Assembly: GCF_009649685.1 (NCBI RefSeq)
Contig: NZ_WJPK01000002.1
Coordinates: 908,202 to 972,201, forward strand
DNA: 64,000 nt
Direction of reading: 5' to 3'
Source: Flavobacteriaceae bacterium EG-1
Lineage (GTDB): Bacteria > Bacteroidota > Bacteroidia > Flavobacteriales > Flavobacteriaceae
Positions within the stretch are counted from its first letter, which is position 1, and every line of letters starts with the position of its first letter. The notes beneath the pieces are model-generated. The model made no database searches. It saw nothing but the letters and a program-made list of their open reading frames with translations, and was not told the DNA's origin. Made by a program: the position numbers and the translations under genes. Shown here piece after piece: positions 35,767-43,872 of the stretch.

Positions 35767-36909
35767 TTGAATAAAACGTATACTTATAATTTTCCTACCC
35801 CTATTCGTTTTGGTAGTGGTGTAATTAGTGAGTTGGCAGATTATTTAAAAAAACATAATCTTAAAAGGCCACTTTTCGTAACTGATGGGACTGTAGCCGA
35901 ATTGTCCTTTTTTAAAAAAATAAAAAGTGATGTGGAGCGCGCAGGAGTGTACGTTGAAGTTTTCACTGAAATGCATAAAAACCCACTTAAATCTGACGTG
36001 CTTAAAGGTGGTGTTGTATACCAAAATGCAAAATGCGATTGTATTGTAGGCATTGGTGGGGGAGTGGCGTTAGATGTGGCAAGAGCTATAGTTCTCCGTG
36101 TTAATCATAAGCGTGATCTTTTTGATTATGATGATTTAATAGGAGGCGATAAATATGTTACAGAAGATGTACCCCATTTTATAACTGTTCCTACTACTTC
36201 TGGTACAGGTAGTGAAGTTGGTAGAAGTGCTATTATTTCAGAAGACATTAGCAAAAAGAAAAGAATATTGTTTAGTCCAAAGTTAATGGCGAAAATTGTA
36301 TTTGCTGATCCTATGCTTACAATGGAACTTCCTAAATTTATAACAGCAGCTACGGGTATGGATGCCTTAACTCATAATATGGAAGCCTACGTTGCAAAGG
36401 GCTTCCACCCAATGTGTGATGGAATTGCCTTAGAAGGAATTGCTTTAATAGCACAATCTATTGAAACAGCTACAATAAATCCAGACATAGAATCACGATC
36501 AAAAATGCTCTTAGCTTCGTTAATGGGTGCCGTTGCATTCCAAAAGGGTTTGGGAATCGTTCATAGTTTAGCACATCCATTATCAAGTGTTTTTGATACC
36601 CATCATGGTTTAGCTAATGCAATAAACTTGCCTTACGGGATGGATTTTAATTATGGAGGTTTTGAACATCGATTTGATAAAATGGCGGTTGCATTAGGTC
36701 TTGGTACTAATGCTGGAAGTAAAGTGGTTTCTCATTTATTTGAGCTTAACGAAAAATTAGGACTTCCTTCAAAGCTTTCGGCCATCGGAGTAAAAGAAGA
36801 AGATATTGATGAGCTTTCTGCTCTAGCGGTTGCAGATTTTTGCCATCCAAATAATCCAAAACCAGTAGCATTAAAAGATTTTAAGACGGTTTATAAAAAG
36901 GCACTTTAA
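35767..36909 (+). CDS. Iron-containing alcohol dehydrogenase
   Basis: A 380-residue group III (Fe) NAD(P)-dependent alcohol dehydrogenase. The start must be the TTG at 35767, since an in-frame stop lies two codons upstream and the family's N-terminal YTYNFPTPIRFGSG begins right after. Cofactor loop: VGIGGGVALDVARA. Metal ligands: GMDALTHNMEAY (Asp and His region), IVHSLAHPLSSVFDTHHG. It sits between the gamma-glutamyl ligase and a gamma-glutamyl hydrolase, where Puu operons carry a flavin amine oxidase. I infer oxidation of the hydroxyl of gamma-glutamyl-ethanolamide to the aldehyde. Oxidation of free alcohols is an alternative. Confidence 0.9.
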   Translation: MNKTYTYNFPTPIRFGSGVISELADYLKKHNLKRPLFVTDGTVAELSFFKKIKSDVERAGVYVEVFTEMHKNPLKSDVLKGGVVYQNAKCDCIVGIGGGVALDVARAIVLRVNHKRDLFDYDDLIGGDKYVTEDVPHFITVPTTSGTGSEVGRSAIISEDISKKKRILFSPKLMAKIVFADPMLTMELPKFITAATGMDALTHNMEAYVAKGFHPMCDGIALEGIALIAQSIETATINPDIESRSKMLLASLMGAVAFQKGLGIVHSLAHPLSSVFDTHHGLANAINLPYGMDFNYGGFEHRFDKMAVALGLGTNAGSKVVSHLFELNEKLGLPSKLSAIGVKEEDIDELSALAVADFCHPNNPKPVALKDFKTVYKKAL

Positions 36910-36918
36910 TAATAGGTA

Positions 36919-37656
36919 ATGATAAAAATTGGTATCTCTTCCTGTTTTATGTACCCGGATAAAGAACGTGCAGTGTTCGGAATGAAATCTTTGAGTTATA
37001 TCGAAAATGATATGGCACGTTATGTTACCCAGGAAGGTATTCTTCCAGTTTTAATCCCTGATGTAGATGACCAATATCTAAATGCAATTTTATCTGAAGT
37101 AAGTGGAATAGTGCTACAAGGTGGTAGTGACTTGGCACCAGAGACGTATGGTGAAAAACCAATAGGTAAATGGAAAGGAGATTCCTATCGAGATCAATAC
37201 GAATTAAAAATTTTGGATTTTGCTATTAAAAATTCGTTACCAGTTTTAGGAATCTGCAGGGGGTTTCAATTGATGAATGCTTATTTTGGAGGCACACTTT
37301 ATCAAGATCTTAACACGCAGTTGCCAGAATTAAATAATCACAGATCAGCTGAATTGTATGATACTATTAAGCATCCTATTCAAATAGTAAAAGATTCTTA
37401 TTTTGAAAAGCTTTTTACAGTCGATAAGAATTTATATGTAAACACGGTGCATCATCAAGCCGTAAAAGATCTAGGAGAAGACCTTTCTGTTTATGCTCAT
37501 AGTGATGATGGATTGATTGAGGCTTTTGGATACAATAAAGAACCAAAAGGTAAGGTAATGGGAGTTCAATGGCACCCGGAATTTTCAAATACTTTAAAGG
37601 GAGAACTTATCGACCATAATATTTTATTTAAAGCCTTTTTAGAACACGTAAAATAA
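36919..37656 (+). CDS. PuuD-like gamma-glutamyl hydrolase (class I amidotransferase fold)
   Basis: A 245-residue peptidase C26 family enzyme. The nucleophile elbow is GICRGFQ with C113, and the triad is completed by H219 and E221 in QWHPEFS. SGIVLQGGSDLAPETYGE is typical of PuuD. The family cleaves the gamma-glutamyl amide bond of pathway intermediates such as gamma-glutamyl-GABA, returning glutamate. In this operon the logical substrate is gamma-glutamyl-glycine, giving glutamate plus glycine. Spacing is 9 bp on each side, so it is part of one transcript. Confidence 0.88.
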   Translation: MIKIGISSCFMYPDKERAVFGMKSLSYIENDMARYVTQEGILPVLIPDVDDQYLNAILSEVSGIVLQGGSDLAPETYGEKPIGKWKGDSYRDQYELKILDFAIKNSLPVLGICRGFQLMNAYFGGTLYQDLNTQLPELNNHRSAELYDTIKHPIQIVKDSYFEKLFTVDKNLYVNTVHHQAVKDLGEDLSVYAHSDDGLIEAFGYNKEPKGKVMGVQWHPEFSNTLKGELIDHNILFKAFLEHVK

Positions 37657-37670
37657 ATTCATAATTGGAT

Positions 37671-39035
37671 ATGAAAATTAAAAACCCGGCAACAAATAAG
37701 GTTTTCGCCGAATTGGAAGAATGCAACTTGCAAGAATTAGATAATCAGTTGGTCGTGCTACGTAAAGGGCAAAAAAAGTGGTCTCAATTGACTGTTGAAA
37801 ATCGATTAGATTGTATACTAAAATTTGGTGATTTAATTCAACAAAATAAAGAAGAATTAGCTGCAATTATGACGAGTGAAACAGGGAAACCTTTGCAGCA
37901 ATCGTTAAACGAAATTACAGGGGCACAAAATAGAGTAGATCATTTAAAAGCAAATGCAGAAAAATGGTTGGCAGATGAAATTTTGGTAGATTTTGGGCCA
38001 ACACATGAGAAAATAGTGTACGAACCACTTGGAGTAATTGCAAATATTTCTGCATGGAATTTTCCATATAACGTAGGTTACAATGTTTTTCTATACGCCT
38101 TAGTTGCTGGAAATGCAGTTTTATACAAGCCATCGGAATATGCAAGCTTAACTGGGAAACAGTTTGAAAAATATCTGTATCAAGCTGGAATACCTAAAGA
38201 TGTTTTTATTTGTGTAATTGGTGATGGAACCTTAGGACAACAGTTATTAGAGTTAGATTTTGATGGATATTTCTTTACAGGTTCTTATGCTACAGGACAA
38301 AAAATAGCTAAAACTGTGGCGCCAAAATTGGTCCCACTGCAATTAGAATTAGGCGGTAAAGACCCACTCTTTGTTACCGAAGATGTGCCAGATGTTCAAC
38401 TTGCTGCTGTAAACGCAGCTGAAGGAGCCTTTTATAATAATGGGCAAAGTTGCTGTGCCGTAGAACGAATCTATGTTTCAGAAATCATTTATGAAGCATT
38501 TGTTGACGCGTTAGTCAAGGAGGTAAATTCGTATGTACAGGGCGATCCTACAAACTTAAAAACTTTTCTAGGGCCATTAACACGTGAATCGCAATTAGCT
38601 GTTTTAGAAAATCAGGTTAGTGATGCTCTTGAAAAAGGTGCTGTCTTAAAAACTGGTGGCAAGGTTGTAGATTGTGATGGTTATTATTTTCAACCTACTG
38701 TTTTGGTTGACTGTAATCACGATATGAAGGTGATGAAAGAAGAATCTTTTGGACCAATTATTGGGATACAAAAAGTAAAAAGTGATGCCGAAGCTATTGC
38801 TTTAATGCAAGATACTGAATATGGCTTAACAGCTGCAATTTTTACCGCTAACGAAAATAGAGCTATGCAGGTTTTGCAGCAAATGAATACAGGAACAGTT
38901 TATTGGAATTGTTGCGACCGTGTTAGTCCAAACATACCATGGTCTGGAAGAAATAATTCGGGACTTGGTTCAACATTATCATCACAAGGCATCCGTGCTT
39001 TTGTGCAACCAAAATCTTATCACTTAAGGGCGTAA
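37671..39035 (+). CDS. NAD(P)-dependent aldehyde dehydrogenase
   Basis: A 454-residue aldehyde dehydrogenase, slightly shorter than the usual ~480, from the ATG at 37671. A TTG two codons earlier also opens the frame. The catalytic general base is E226 in LQLELGGKDP and the nucleophile is C261 in NNGQSCCAVER. AWNFPYNVGY and FFTGSYATGQ mark the cofactor pocket. In PuuC-like pathways this step oxidises a gamma-glutamylated aldehyde to the acid. Here I infer gamma-glutamyl-aminoacetaldehyde to gamma-glutamyl-glycine. It is the last cytoplasmic gene before two secreted phosphoesterases, the first starting 31 bp downstream. Confidence 0.92.
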   Translation: MKIKNPATNKVFAELEECNLQELDNQLVVLRKGQKKWSQLTVENRLDCILKFGDLIQQNKEELAAIMTSETGKPLQQSLNEITGAQNRVDHLKANAEKWLADEILVDFGPTHEKIVYEPLGVIANISAWNFPYNVGYNVFLYALVAGNAVLYKPSEYASLTGKQFEKYLYQAGIPKDVFICVIGDGTLGQQLLELDFDGYFFTGSYATGQKIAKTVAPKLVPLQLELGGKDPLFVTEDVPDVQLAAVNAAEGAFYNNGQSCCAVERIYVSEIIYEAFVDALVKEVNSYVQGDPTNLKTFLGPLTRESQLAVLENQVSDALEKGAVLKTGGKVVDCDGYYFQPTVLVDCNHDMKVMKEESFGPIIGIQKVKSDAEAIALMQDTEYGLTAAIFTANENRAMQVLQQMNTGTVYWNCCDRVSPNIPWSGRNNSGLGSTLSSQGIRAFVQPKSYHLRA

Positions 39036-39066
39036 TTATAATTTAAATAAGCATAAAATTTAGAAC

Positions 39067-40656
39067 ATGAAAATGAAATTAAAGGCAGTTACATGCTTGT
39101 TATTTATGTCTATTGGTTTACAATCAATAGCCCAAGATATTGAAATTGAACCTTACATTCAAGATGTAGAACCTAATTCTGCAATTGTGATGTGGCAAAC
39201 ATCTAAAGGAAAAGAGAGTATTGTAGAGTGGGGTACTAGTCCTAAATTGGGTAAAAAAGCTATTGGTACTTCTGAATCAATTAATTATGACGATGTACAA
39301 TTACATACCGTTAAAATAGAAGGTTTAGAGCGCTTTACAGAATATTATTATCGTGTACGTACAGGGAAAATACGCTCCGATATATTTCAATTTAAAACAG
39401 CGCCATTTTCAGACGATGGTGAAGATTTTAAGTTGGTCGCAATGAGTGATATGCAATATGATCACAACCAACCCGATAAATTTAGTGAAGTTGTGAATGA
39501 AGGGGTTATCGGTTATCTTGAAAAGGAATTCGGCGGAACATTACCCGATAATTTAGCAATGGTTCTTATACCTGGTGACCTTGTAGAACGGGGTTCTAAA
39601 TTCTTCCAATGGAAAGATCATTTTTTTAACCCTGCTGAAAAACTATTTTCAAAAGTACCAGTATATCCAGTTCCTGGAAATCATGAACGAAATTCCGTAT
39701 ATTATTTTAAATATTTCAGTCTGCCCGAAAACGGTACACCAGCTTATGCAGAGCATTGGTGGTATAAAGATTATGGAAATACACGTGTAATTGGTTTGGA
39801 TTCTAATGATGGTTATCGCGATTTATATGAGCAACTAGAATGGTTGAAAAAAGTACTTTCTGATACCGAAAATGATGATAAAATTGATTTTGTATTTGCA
39901 CAATTACATCATCCATATAAATCAGAACTTTGGATACCGGGTGAAGAAGATTTTACAGGTAAAATAGTAAAAGAACTAGAACAATTTTCAACTAAAACAG
40001 GTAAGCCAAGTATTCACTTTTTTGGGCATACACATGGATATTCTAGAGGTCAATCAAAAGACCATAAGCATCTTTGGATTAATGTTGCTTCTGCAGGTGG
40101 TGCTATAGATAATTGGGGTGAATTTGAAGGAAGAGATTATGATGAGTTTACTGTTACCCAAGATGAATATGGTTTTGTTATGATTTCTGTAGACGGTAAT
40201 CGAATAGACCCGAAATTTACAATTAAAAGAATTAGTCGTGGGAATACGAATGTGTATCGTGAAAATGAGCTTACAGATAGTATTACCGTATGGCGGAAGG
40301 AACGTAAGCCTAGTAAACCTAAAGCACTTTCGCCGGCGAGAGAAATTGTGGCTGTTTCCAATGTAATTTTTAAAGCGGATCAATTTAAGAGTTCGTATTC
40401 AGGTGCTTTTCATGCTGCATCGCACTGGCAAATATCAGAATCAGAATCTTTTGATAAACCAGCTTTTGATAGATGGAAACAACATGAAAATTGGTACTAC
40501 AAAGAAAATCGTCAAAAAGATGATGACTTATCTGATGAAAAAATAAAGCGTTTAAAAGCGAATACAAAATATTATTGGAGAGTACGCTATCGTGATCAAA
40601 ACTTAAATTGGAGCGATTGGTCTGAAATAAAAAATTTTAAAACAAATGAATTATGA
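39067..40656 (+). CDS. Secreted metallophosphatase with fibronectin-III domains
   Basis: A 529-residue exported phosphoesterase (signal MKMKLKAVTCLLFMSIGLQS). Domains in order are an N-terminal FnIII-like domain (about 25-115), a calcineurin-like catalytic domain (about 120-395) and a C-terminal FnIII-like domain (about 435-529, ending YYWRVRYRDQNLNWSDWSEIK). Metal-site blocks read MSDMQYD, PGDLVERG, PGNHERN, LHHPY and GHTHGYSRG. It starts 31 bp after the aldehyde dehydrogenase, and its stop overlaps the next start as ATGA, so it belongs to the same transcript as the gamma-glutamyl genes. Probable role: dephosphorylation or phosphodiester cleavage of an extracellular substrate that feeds the pathway. 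Confidence 0.88.
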   Translation: MKMKLKAVTCLLFMSIGLQSIAQDIEIEPYIQDVEPNSAIVMWQTSKGKESIVEWGTSPKLGKKAIGTSESINYDDVQLHTVKIEGLERFTEYYYRVRTGKIRSDIFQFKTAPFSDDGEDFKLVAMSDMQYDHNQPDKFSEVVNEGVIGYLEKEFGGTLPDNLAMVLIPGDLVERGSKFFQWKDHFFNPAEKLFSKVPVYPVPGNHERNSVYYFKYFSLPENGTPAYAEHWWYKDYGNTRVIGLDSNDGYRDLYEQLEWLKKVLSDTENDDKIDFVFAQLHHPYKSELWIPGEEDFTGKIVKELEQFSTKTGKPSIHFFGHTHGYSRGQSKDHKHLWINVASAGGAIDNWGEFEGRDYDEFTVTQDEYGFVMISVDGNRIDPKFTIKRISRGNTNVYRENELTDSITVWRKERKPSKPKALSPAREIVAVSNVIFKADQFKSSYSGAFHAASHWQISESESFDKPAFDRWKQHENWYYKENRQKDDDLSDEKIKRLKANTKYYWRVRYRDQNLNWSDWSEIKNFKTNEL

Positions 40657-41735
40657 AAATTAGACTAGTGCTTTTTGCTTTAATTAGTGCAATTTCTTTA
40701 TCAATTAAAGCTCAAGATAAGAATACCACAAAAGTTATATTAATTACTTTGGATGGGTTTCGTTGGCAAGAACTTTTTACTGGTGCAGACTCTCAATTGG
40801 TAGCAAATAAAGAATACGTGCACGATACGGTTAATTTAAAGAAGATGTTTTGGAGGAAAACCGCATATGAAAGACGTAGAACGCTTTTGCCTTTTATATG
40901 GTCAAAAATTAGTGAGATTGGTCAAATTCACGGTAATCGTAAATTAGGCAGTAATGTTAATTTAACTAATAAAATGTGGTTTTCATACCCGGGCTATAAT
41001 GAGATATTGACAGGAAAGGCCGACGACAAAAGAATTGAAAGCAATGATAAAATAAATAACCCGAATAAAACTGTCTTAGAAATTGCCAATAACAACGCAA
41101 AATATAAAGGTAAAGTTGCGGCATTTGGTAGCTGGGATGTTTTTCCATATATCGTAAATGAAGAACGGTCGGGTGTACCAGTTAATGCTGGTTTTGAGAA
41201 TGCCATAGGTTTAAATTTAACGGAAAAGGAAAAGTTTTTGAATGAATTACAGCCCAAAATACCAAGCCCTTGGGGTACTGTTAGATTGGATGCCTTTACA
41301 CATTATTATGCGTTAGAAACTATGAAAAAGAAGCACCCTTATTTGGTGTATATTGCTTATGGGGAAACTGACGATTTTGCGCATGATGGTGAATATGATG
41401 CTTATTTAAAATCGGCACATACGACAGATGCTATGATAAAAGAACTATGGGAGTTTACTCAAAATGATACATTTTATAAAGACAATACTTTATTTATTAT
41501 TACTACCGACCATGGTAGAGGTACTGATCCATTATATACTTGGCGAAGTCATGGTGATGATATAAATGGAGCGGATAGTGTATGGATAGCCTTGTTTGGA
41601 AAAGGAGTTACGAGTAAAGGCGAAATAGAAGCAAAAGAGCAATTAAATTCTAGTATGATTGCACCTACTATTCTTGAAGCGTTAGGTTTAAAAATTGATA
41701 CTGAATTAATGAAGGAAAACTCAATCAAATTTTAA
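40653..41735 (+). CDS. Secreted alkaline-phosphatase-superfamily phosphodiesterase (NPP-like)
   Basis: A 360-residue exported enzyme (signal ending SIKAQ) of the nucleotide pyrophosphatase/phosphodiesterase branch of the alkaline phosphatase superfamily. Zinc ligands and nucleophile can be placed: D34 in ITLDGFRW, S111 in FSYPGYNEILTG (normally Thr or Ser), then the GETDDFAHDGEYD Asp/His pair, TTDHGRG and RSHGDD. NPP-type enzymes cleave phosphodiesters, and some members hydrolyse phospholipid headgroups such as glycerophosphocholine. Its ATG overlaps the previous stop, indicating translational coupling. A terminator hairpin follows at 41833. Confidence 0.86.
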   Translation: MKIRLVLFALISAISLSIKAQDKNTTKVILITLDGFRWQELFTGADSQLVANKEYVHDTVNLKKMFWRKTAYERRRTLLPFIWSKISEIGQIHGNRKLGSNVNLTNKMWFSYPGYNEILTGKADDKRIESNDKINNPNKTVLEIANNNAKYKGKVAAFGSWDVFPYIVNEERSGVPVNAGFENAIGLNLTEKEKFLNELQPKIPSPWGTVRLDAFTHYYALETMKKKHPYLVYIAYGETDDFAHDGEYDAYLKSAHTTDAMIKELWEFTQNDTFYKDNTLFIITTDHGRGTDPLYTWRSHGDDINGADSVWIALFGKGVTSKGEIEAKEQLNSSMIAPTILEALGLKIDTELMKENSIKF

Positions 41736-41832
41736 TTATAATGGTTTGGTTACATACAGTTAACCATAAAAATATTTTAAAGCACGATTTTTACAAAAAT
41801 TATTTGAGTTAAGTAAGTTTGAGTTAGTTTGT

Positions 41833-41870
41833 AAAACCGGTATCTGCTTTGATGTCGGTTTTATGTTTTT
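41833..41870 (+). terminator. Intrinsic terminator after the phosphodiesterase gene
   Basis: AAAACCG (41833-41839) pairs with CGGTTTT (41856-41862), and TATC/GATG add weaker inner pairs. A T-rich tail follows to 41870. It is nearly identical in sequence to the terminator after susD at 48671. It is the probable end of the operon that begins at 33069. Confidence 0.6.
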
Positions 41871-41882
41871 AAAAAATAATCA

Positions 41883-43643
41883 ATGAAAAAATTAGTGATA
41901 CTAGTATTGTTTCTGTCTAACTTTTCTTATGGGCAACAAGAAAATAGTATTAGAATTCATTCTCATAATGATTATTTACAGAATGTTCCTTTTTGGAAAG
42001 CCGTTGCAGCTGGAGCTACATCTATAGAAGCAGATGTTTTTTTTGTTGATGATAAATTACTTGTAGCACATGATAAAAGTGAAATAAACGCAAGTAGAAG
42101 TCTGGAAGAAATGTATTTAAATCCTTTGGTAAAAAGCTTAAATGAGACTATCCTAGAAAAGCAATCCTTTCAATTACTTGTAGATATTAAATCGGAGGCA
42201 TACCTAACACTTGATGCAATAGTTGCCACTTTAAGAAAGTATCCAGATTTAATAAGTAATCAAAATTTATCAATTGTTATTTCTGGTAATCGACCAAAAG
42301 TAGAAGACTATGTAAACTATCCAGAATTTATTCATTTCGATTATCAGAGCTTAGATGCTATTAGTGATACATCCATATTAAATAAAATTGCACTGGTTAG
42401 TTTAAGTTTTAAAAAATTTTCGTTTTGGAACGGAAAAGGAAGATTAACTGCTGAAGATTTGATTAAAGTTTCTACAGCAATAGATAAAGCACATGCATTG
42501 GGAAAACCATTTCGTTTTTGGGCTACACCAGATTCTAAAACTGCTTGGAAGACGATGGAAAATTTAGGTGTAGATTTTATAAATACCGACATGCCATTTA
42601 ACTGTGTTACTTATGTTCAAAAGTTAGATAAAAGTGTTGTTCAAAACTCGCAATTTTCTGAAGTTTATAAGCCTAATTTTGCTTCAGACCAAAAAGATAA
42701 TAAGGTCGAAAATGTAATTTTATTAATTGGTGATGGTAATGGTATTACACAAATATCTGCCACAACTTTAGTTAATAATGGTGAATTATCGCTTACACAA
42801 TTAAAAAGCATTGGTTTTATAAAAACACAATCTTCGGATGATTTTACGACCGATTCAGCTGCAGCAGGTACAGCATTGGCTACAGGTGAAAAAGTACCGA
42901 ATAGGGCTATAGGTGTGGATGCTAGTGGTACCCCAATAGAAAATTTAACAGAGTTGCTTTCACGTAAAAAATTTGTTTCGGGTATTGTTACTACCGATAA
43001 TATTGTTGGTGCAACACCTTCTTCATTTTATGCACATCAAAAAGATCGTGATATGTCAGAAGAAATAATTGAAGATTTAGTTAATAGCAATATTTCAATT
43101 TTCATTAGTAATGGTTTATGGAATTCTAATTCAAGCAATAATGTACCCAATTTTACTATGCATACTTCATTAGAGAATCTAGAAAAAAGTAAAAATGAGA
43201 AAGTTAGTTACTTAATGAAAGACAATTCCGAAGTTGCTTCAGCGACAAATAGTGCGTTGCAGTATTTAAAGTCGAGAAAAAAGCAATTCTTTTTAATGAT
43301 TGAAGGTGCCAAAATTGATTCGTATGGTCACGAAAATGATATTTCTGGTATTATACGTGAAAGTATTCAATTTGATAAAGCTATTGCTGAAGCACTAAAA
43401 TTTGCTGACCAAAATCCTAAAACTTTAGTAATTATTACCGCTGATCATGAAACAGGAGGACTTACTATTCCACAGGGAAATATAAAAAACCACGAAGTTG
43501 AAGGTGAATTTAGTACGCATGATCATACCGGTGTAATGGTCCCTATTTTTGCATATGGCCCTAGATCGAATGAATTTCAAGGGGTGTATGAAAATAATGA
43601 AGTTTTTGCTAAAATATTAAAGGTGTTAGAATTAAAAAATTAG
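41883..43643 (+). CDS. Secreted fusion of PI-PLC/GDPD-like phosphodiesterase and alkaline phosphatase
   Basis: A 586-residue exported two-domain enzyme (signal ending SYGQ). Residues 22-235 form a PI-PLC-X/GDPD-superfamily TIM barrel of the AIM6-like type: IRIHSHNDYLQ, ATSIEADVFFVDDKLLVAHD, LLVDIKSEA and a terminal FINTDMPF. Residues 270-586 form a PhoA-type alkaline phosphatase: LLIGDGNGITQIS (metal), TTDSAAAGTALATG with the nucleophilic serine, TADHETGG and THDHTGVMVPIF. The fusion predicts sequential cleavage, with a phosphodiester opened first and the phosphate then removed. It starts 13 bp after a terminator and so probably has its own promoter. It stands 229 bp before the SusC gene. Confidence 0.88.
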   Translation: MKKLVILVLFLSNFSYGQQENSIRIHSHNDYLQNVPFWKAVAAGATSIEADVFFVDDKLLVAHDKSEINASRSLEEMYLNPLVKSLNETILEKQSFQLLVDIKSEAYLTLDAIVATLRKYPDLISNQNLSIVISGNRPKVEDYVNYPEFIHFDYQSLDAISDTSILNKIALVSLSFKKFSFWNGKGRLTAEDLIKVSTAIDKAHALGKPFRFWATPDSKTAWKTMENLGVDFINTDMPFNCVTYVQKLDKSVVQNSQFSEVYKPNFASDQKDNKVENVILLIGDGNGITQISATTLVNNGELSLTQLKSIGFIKTQSSDDFTTDSAAAGTALATGEKVPNRAIGVDASGTPIENLTELLSRKKFVSGIVTTDNIVGATPSSFYAHQKDRDMSEEIIEDLVNSNISIFISNGLWNSNSSNNVPNFTMHTSLENLEKSKNEKVSYLMKDNSEVASATNSALQYLKSRKKQFFLMIEGAKIDSYGHENDISGIIRESIQFDKAIAEALKFADQNPKTLVIITADHETGGLTIPQGNIKNHEVEGEFSTHDHTGVMVPIFAYGPRSNEFQGVYENNEVFAKILKVLELKN

Positions 43644-43746
43644 CCGATAATTTTACTTAACTTTTTAGTAACACTAGTTAAAAATTAAGTAGTTTTATTA
43701 AACTAAGCATAATTTTTAGATAACAATTCTAGATTCCCTTTCCCCC

Positions 43747-43754
43747 TACTTTTG
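43747..43754 (+). promoter_or_regulatory. Candidate -7 element upstream of susC
   Basis: TACTTTTG matches TAnnTTTG and lies 118 bases before the ATG at 43873. I could not place a convincing TTG -33 element at the expected distance. If used, it gives a leader of about 110 bases. Confidence 0.35.
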
Positions 43755-43872
43755 CATTTCAAAAAAATGCATTTTTCTTTAAAATCTTTTTTGCTAATCC
43801 TATTGTTTAGCGATGATTTTTTGCCATATGAGTATCAGAATTACATTATATCAACCAACTAAATTCTATTAT

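Noticed and set aside
33069-39035. Reading the operon as a standard putrescine (Puu) pathway
   Set aside because: No PuuB-like amine oxidase is in the operon and the permease looks like the ethanolamine type, so an amino alcohol fits better. Putrescine is not fully excluded.
43813-43872. Longer N-terminus for the SusC gene
   Set aside because: The extra 20 residues would precede and spoil a perfect signal peptide that starts at 43873.
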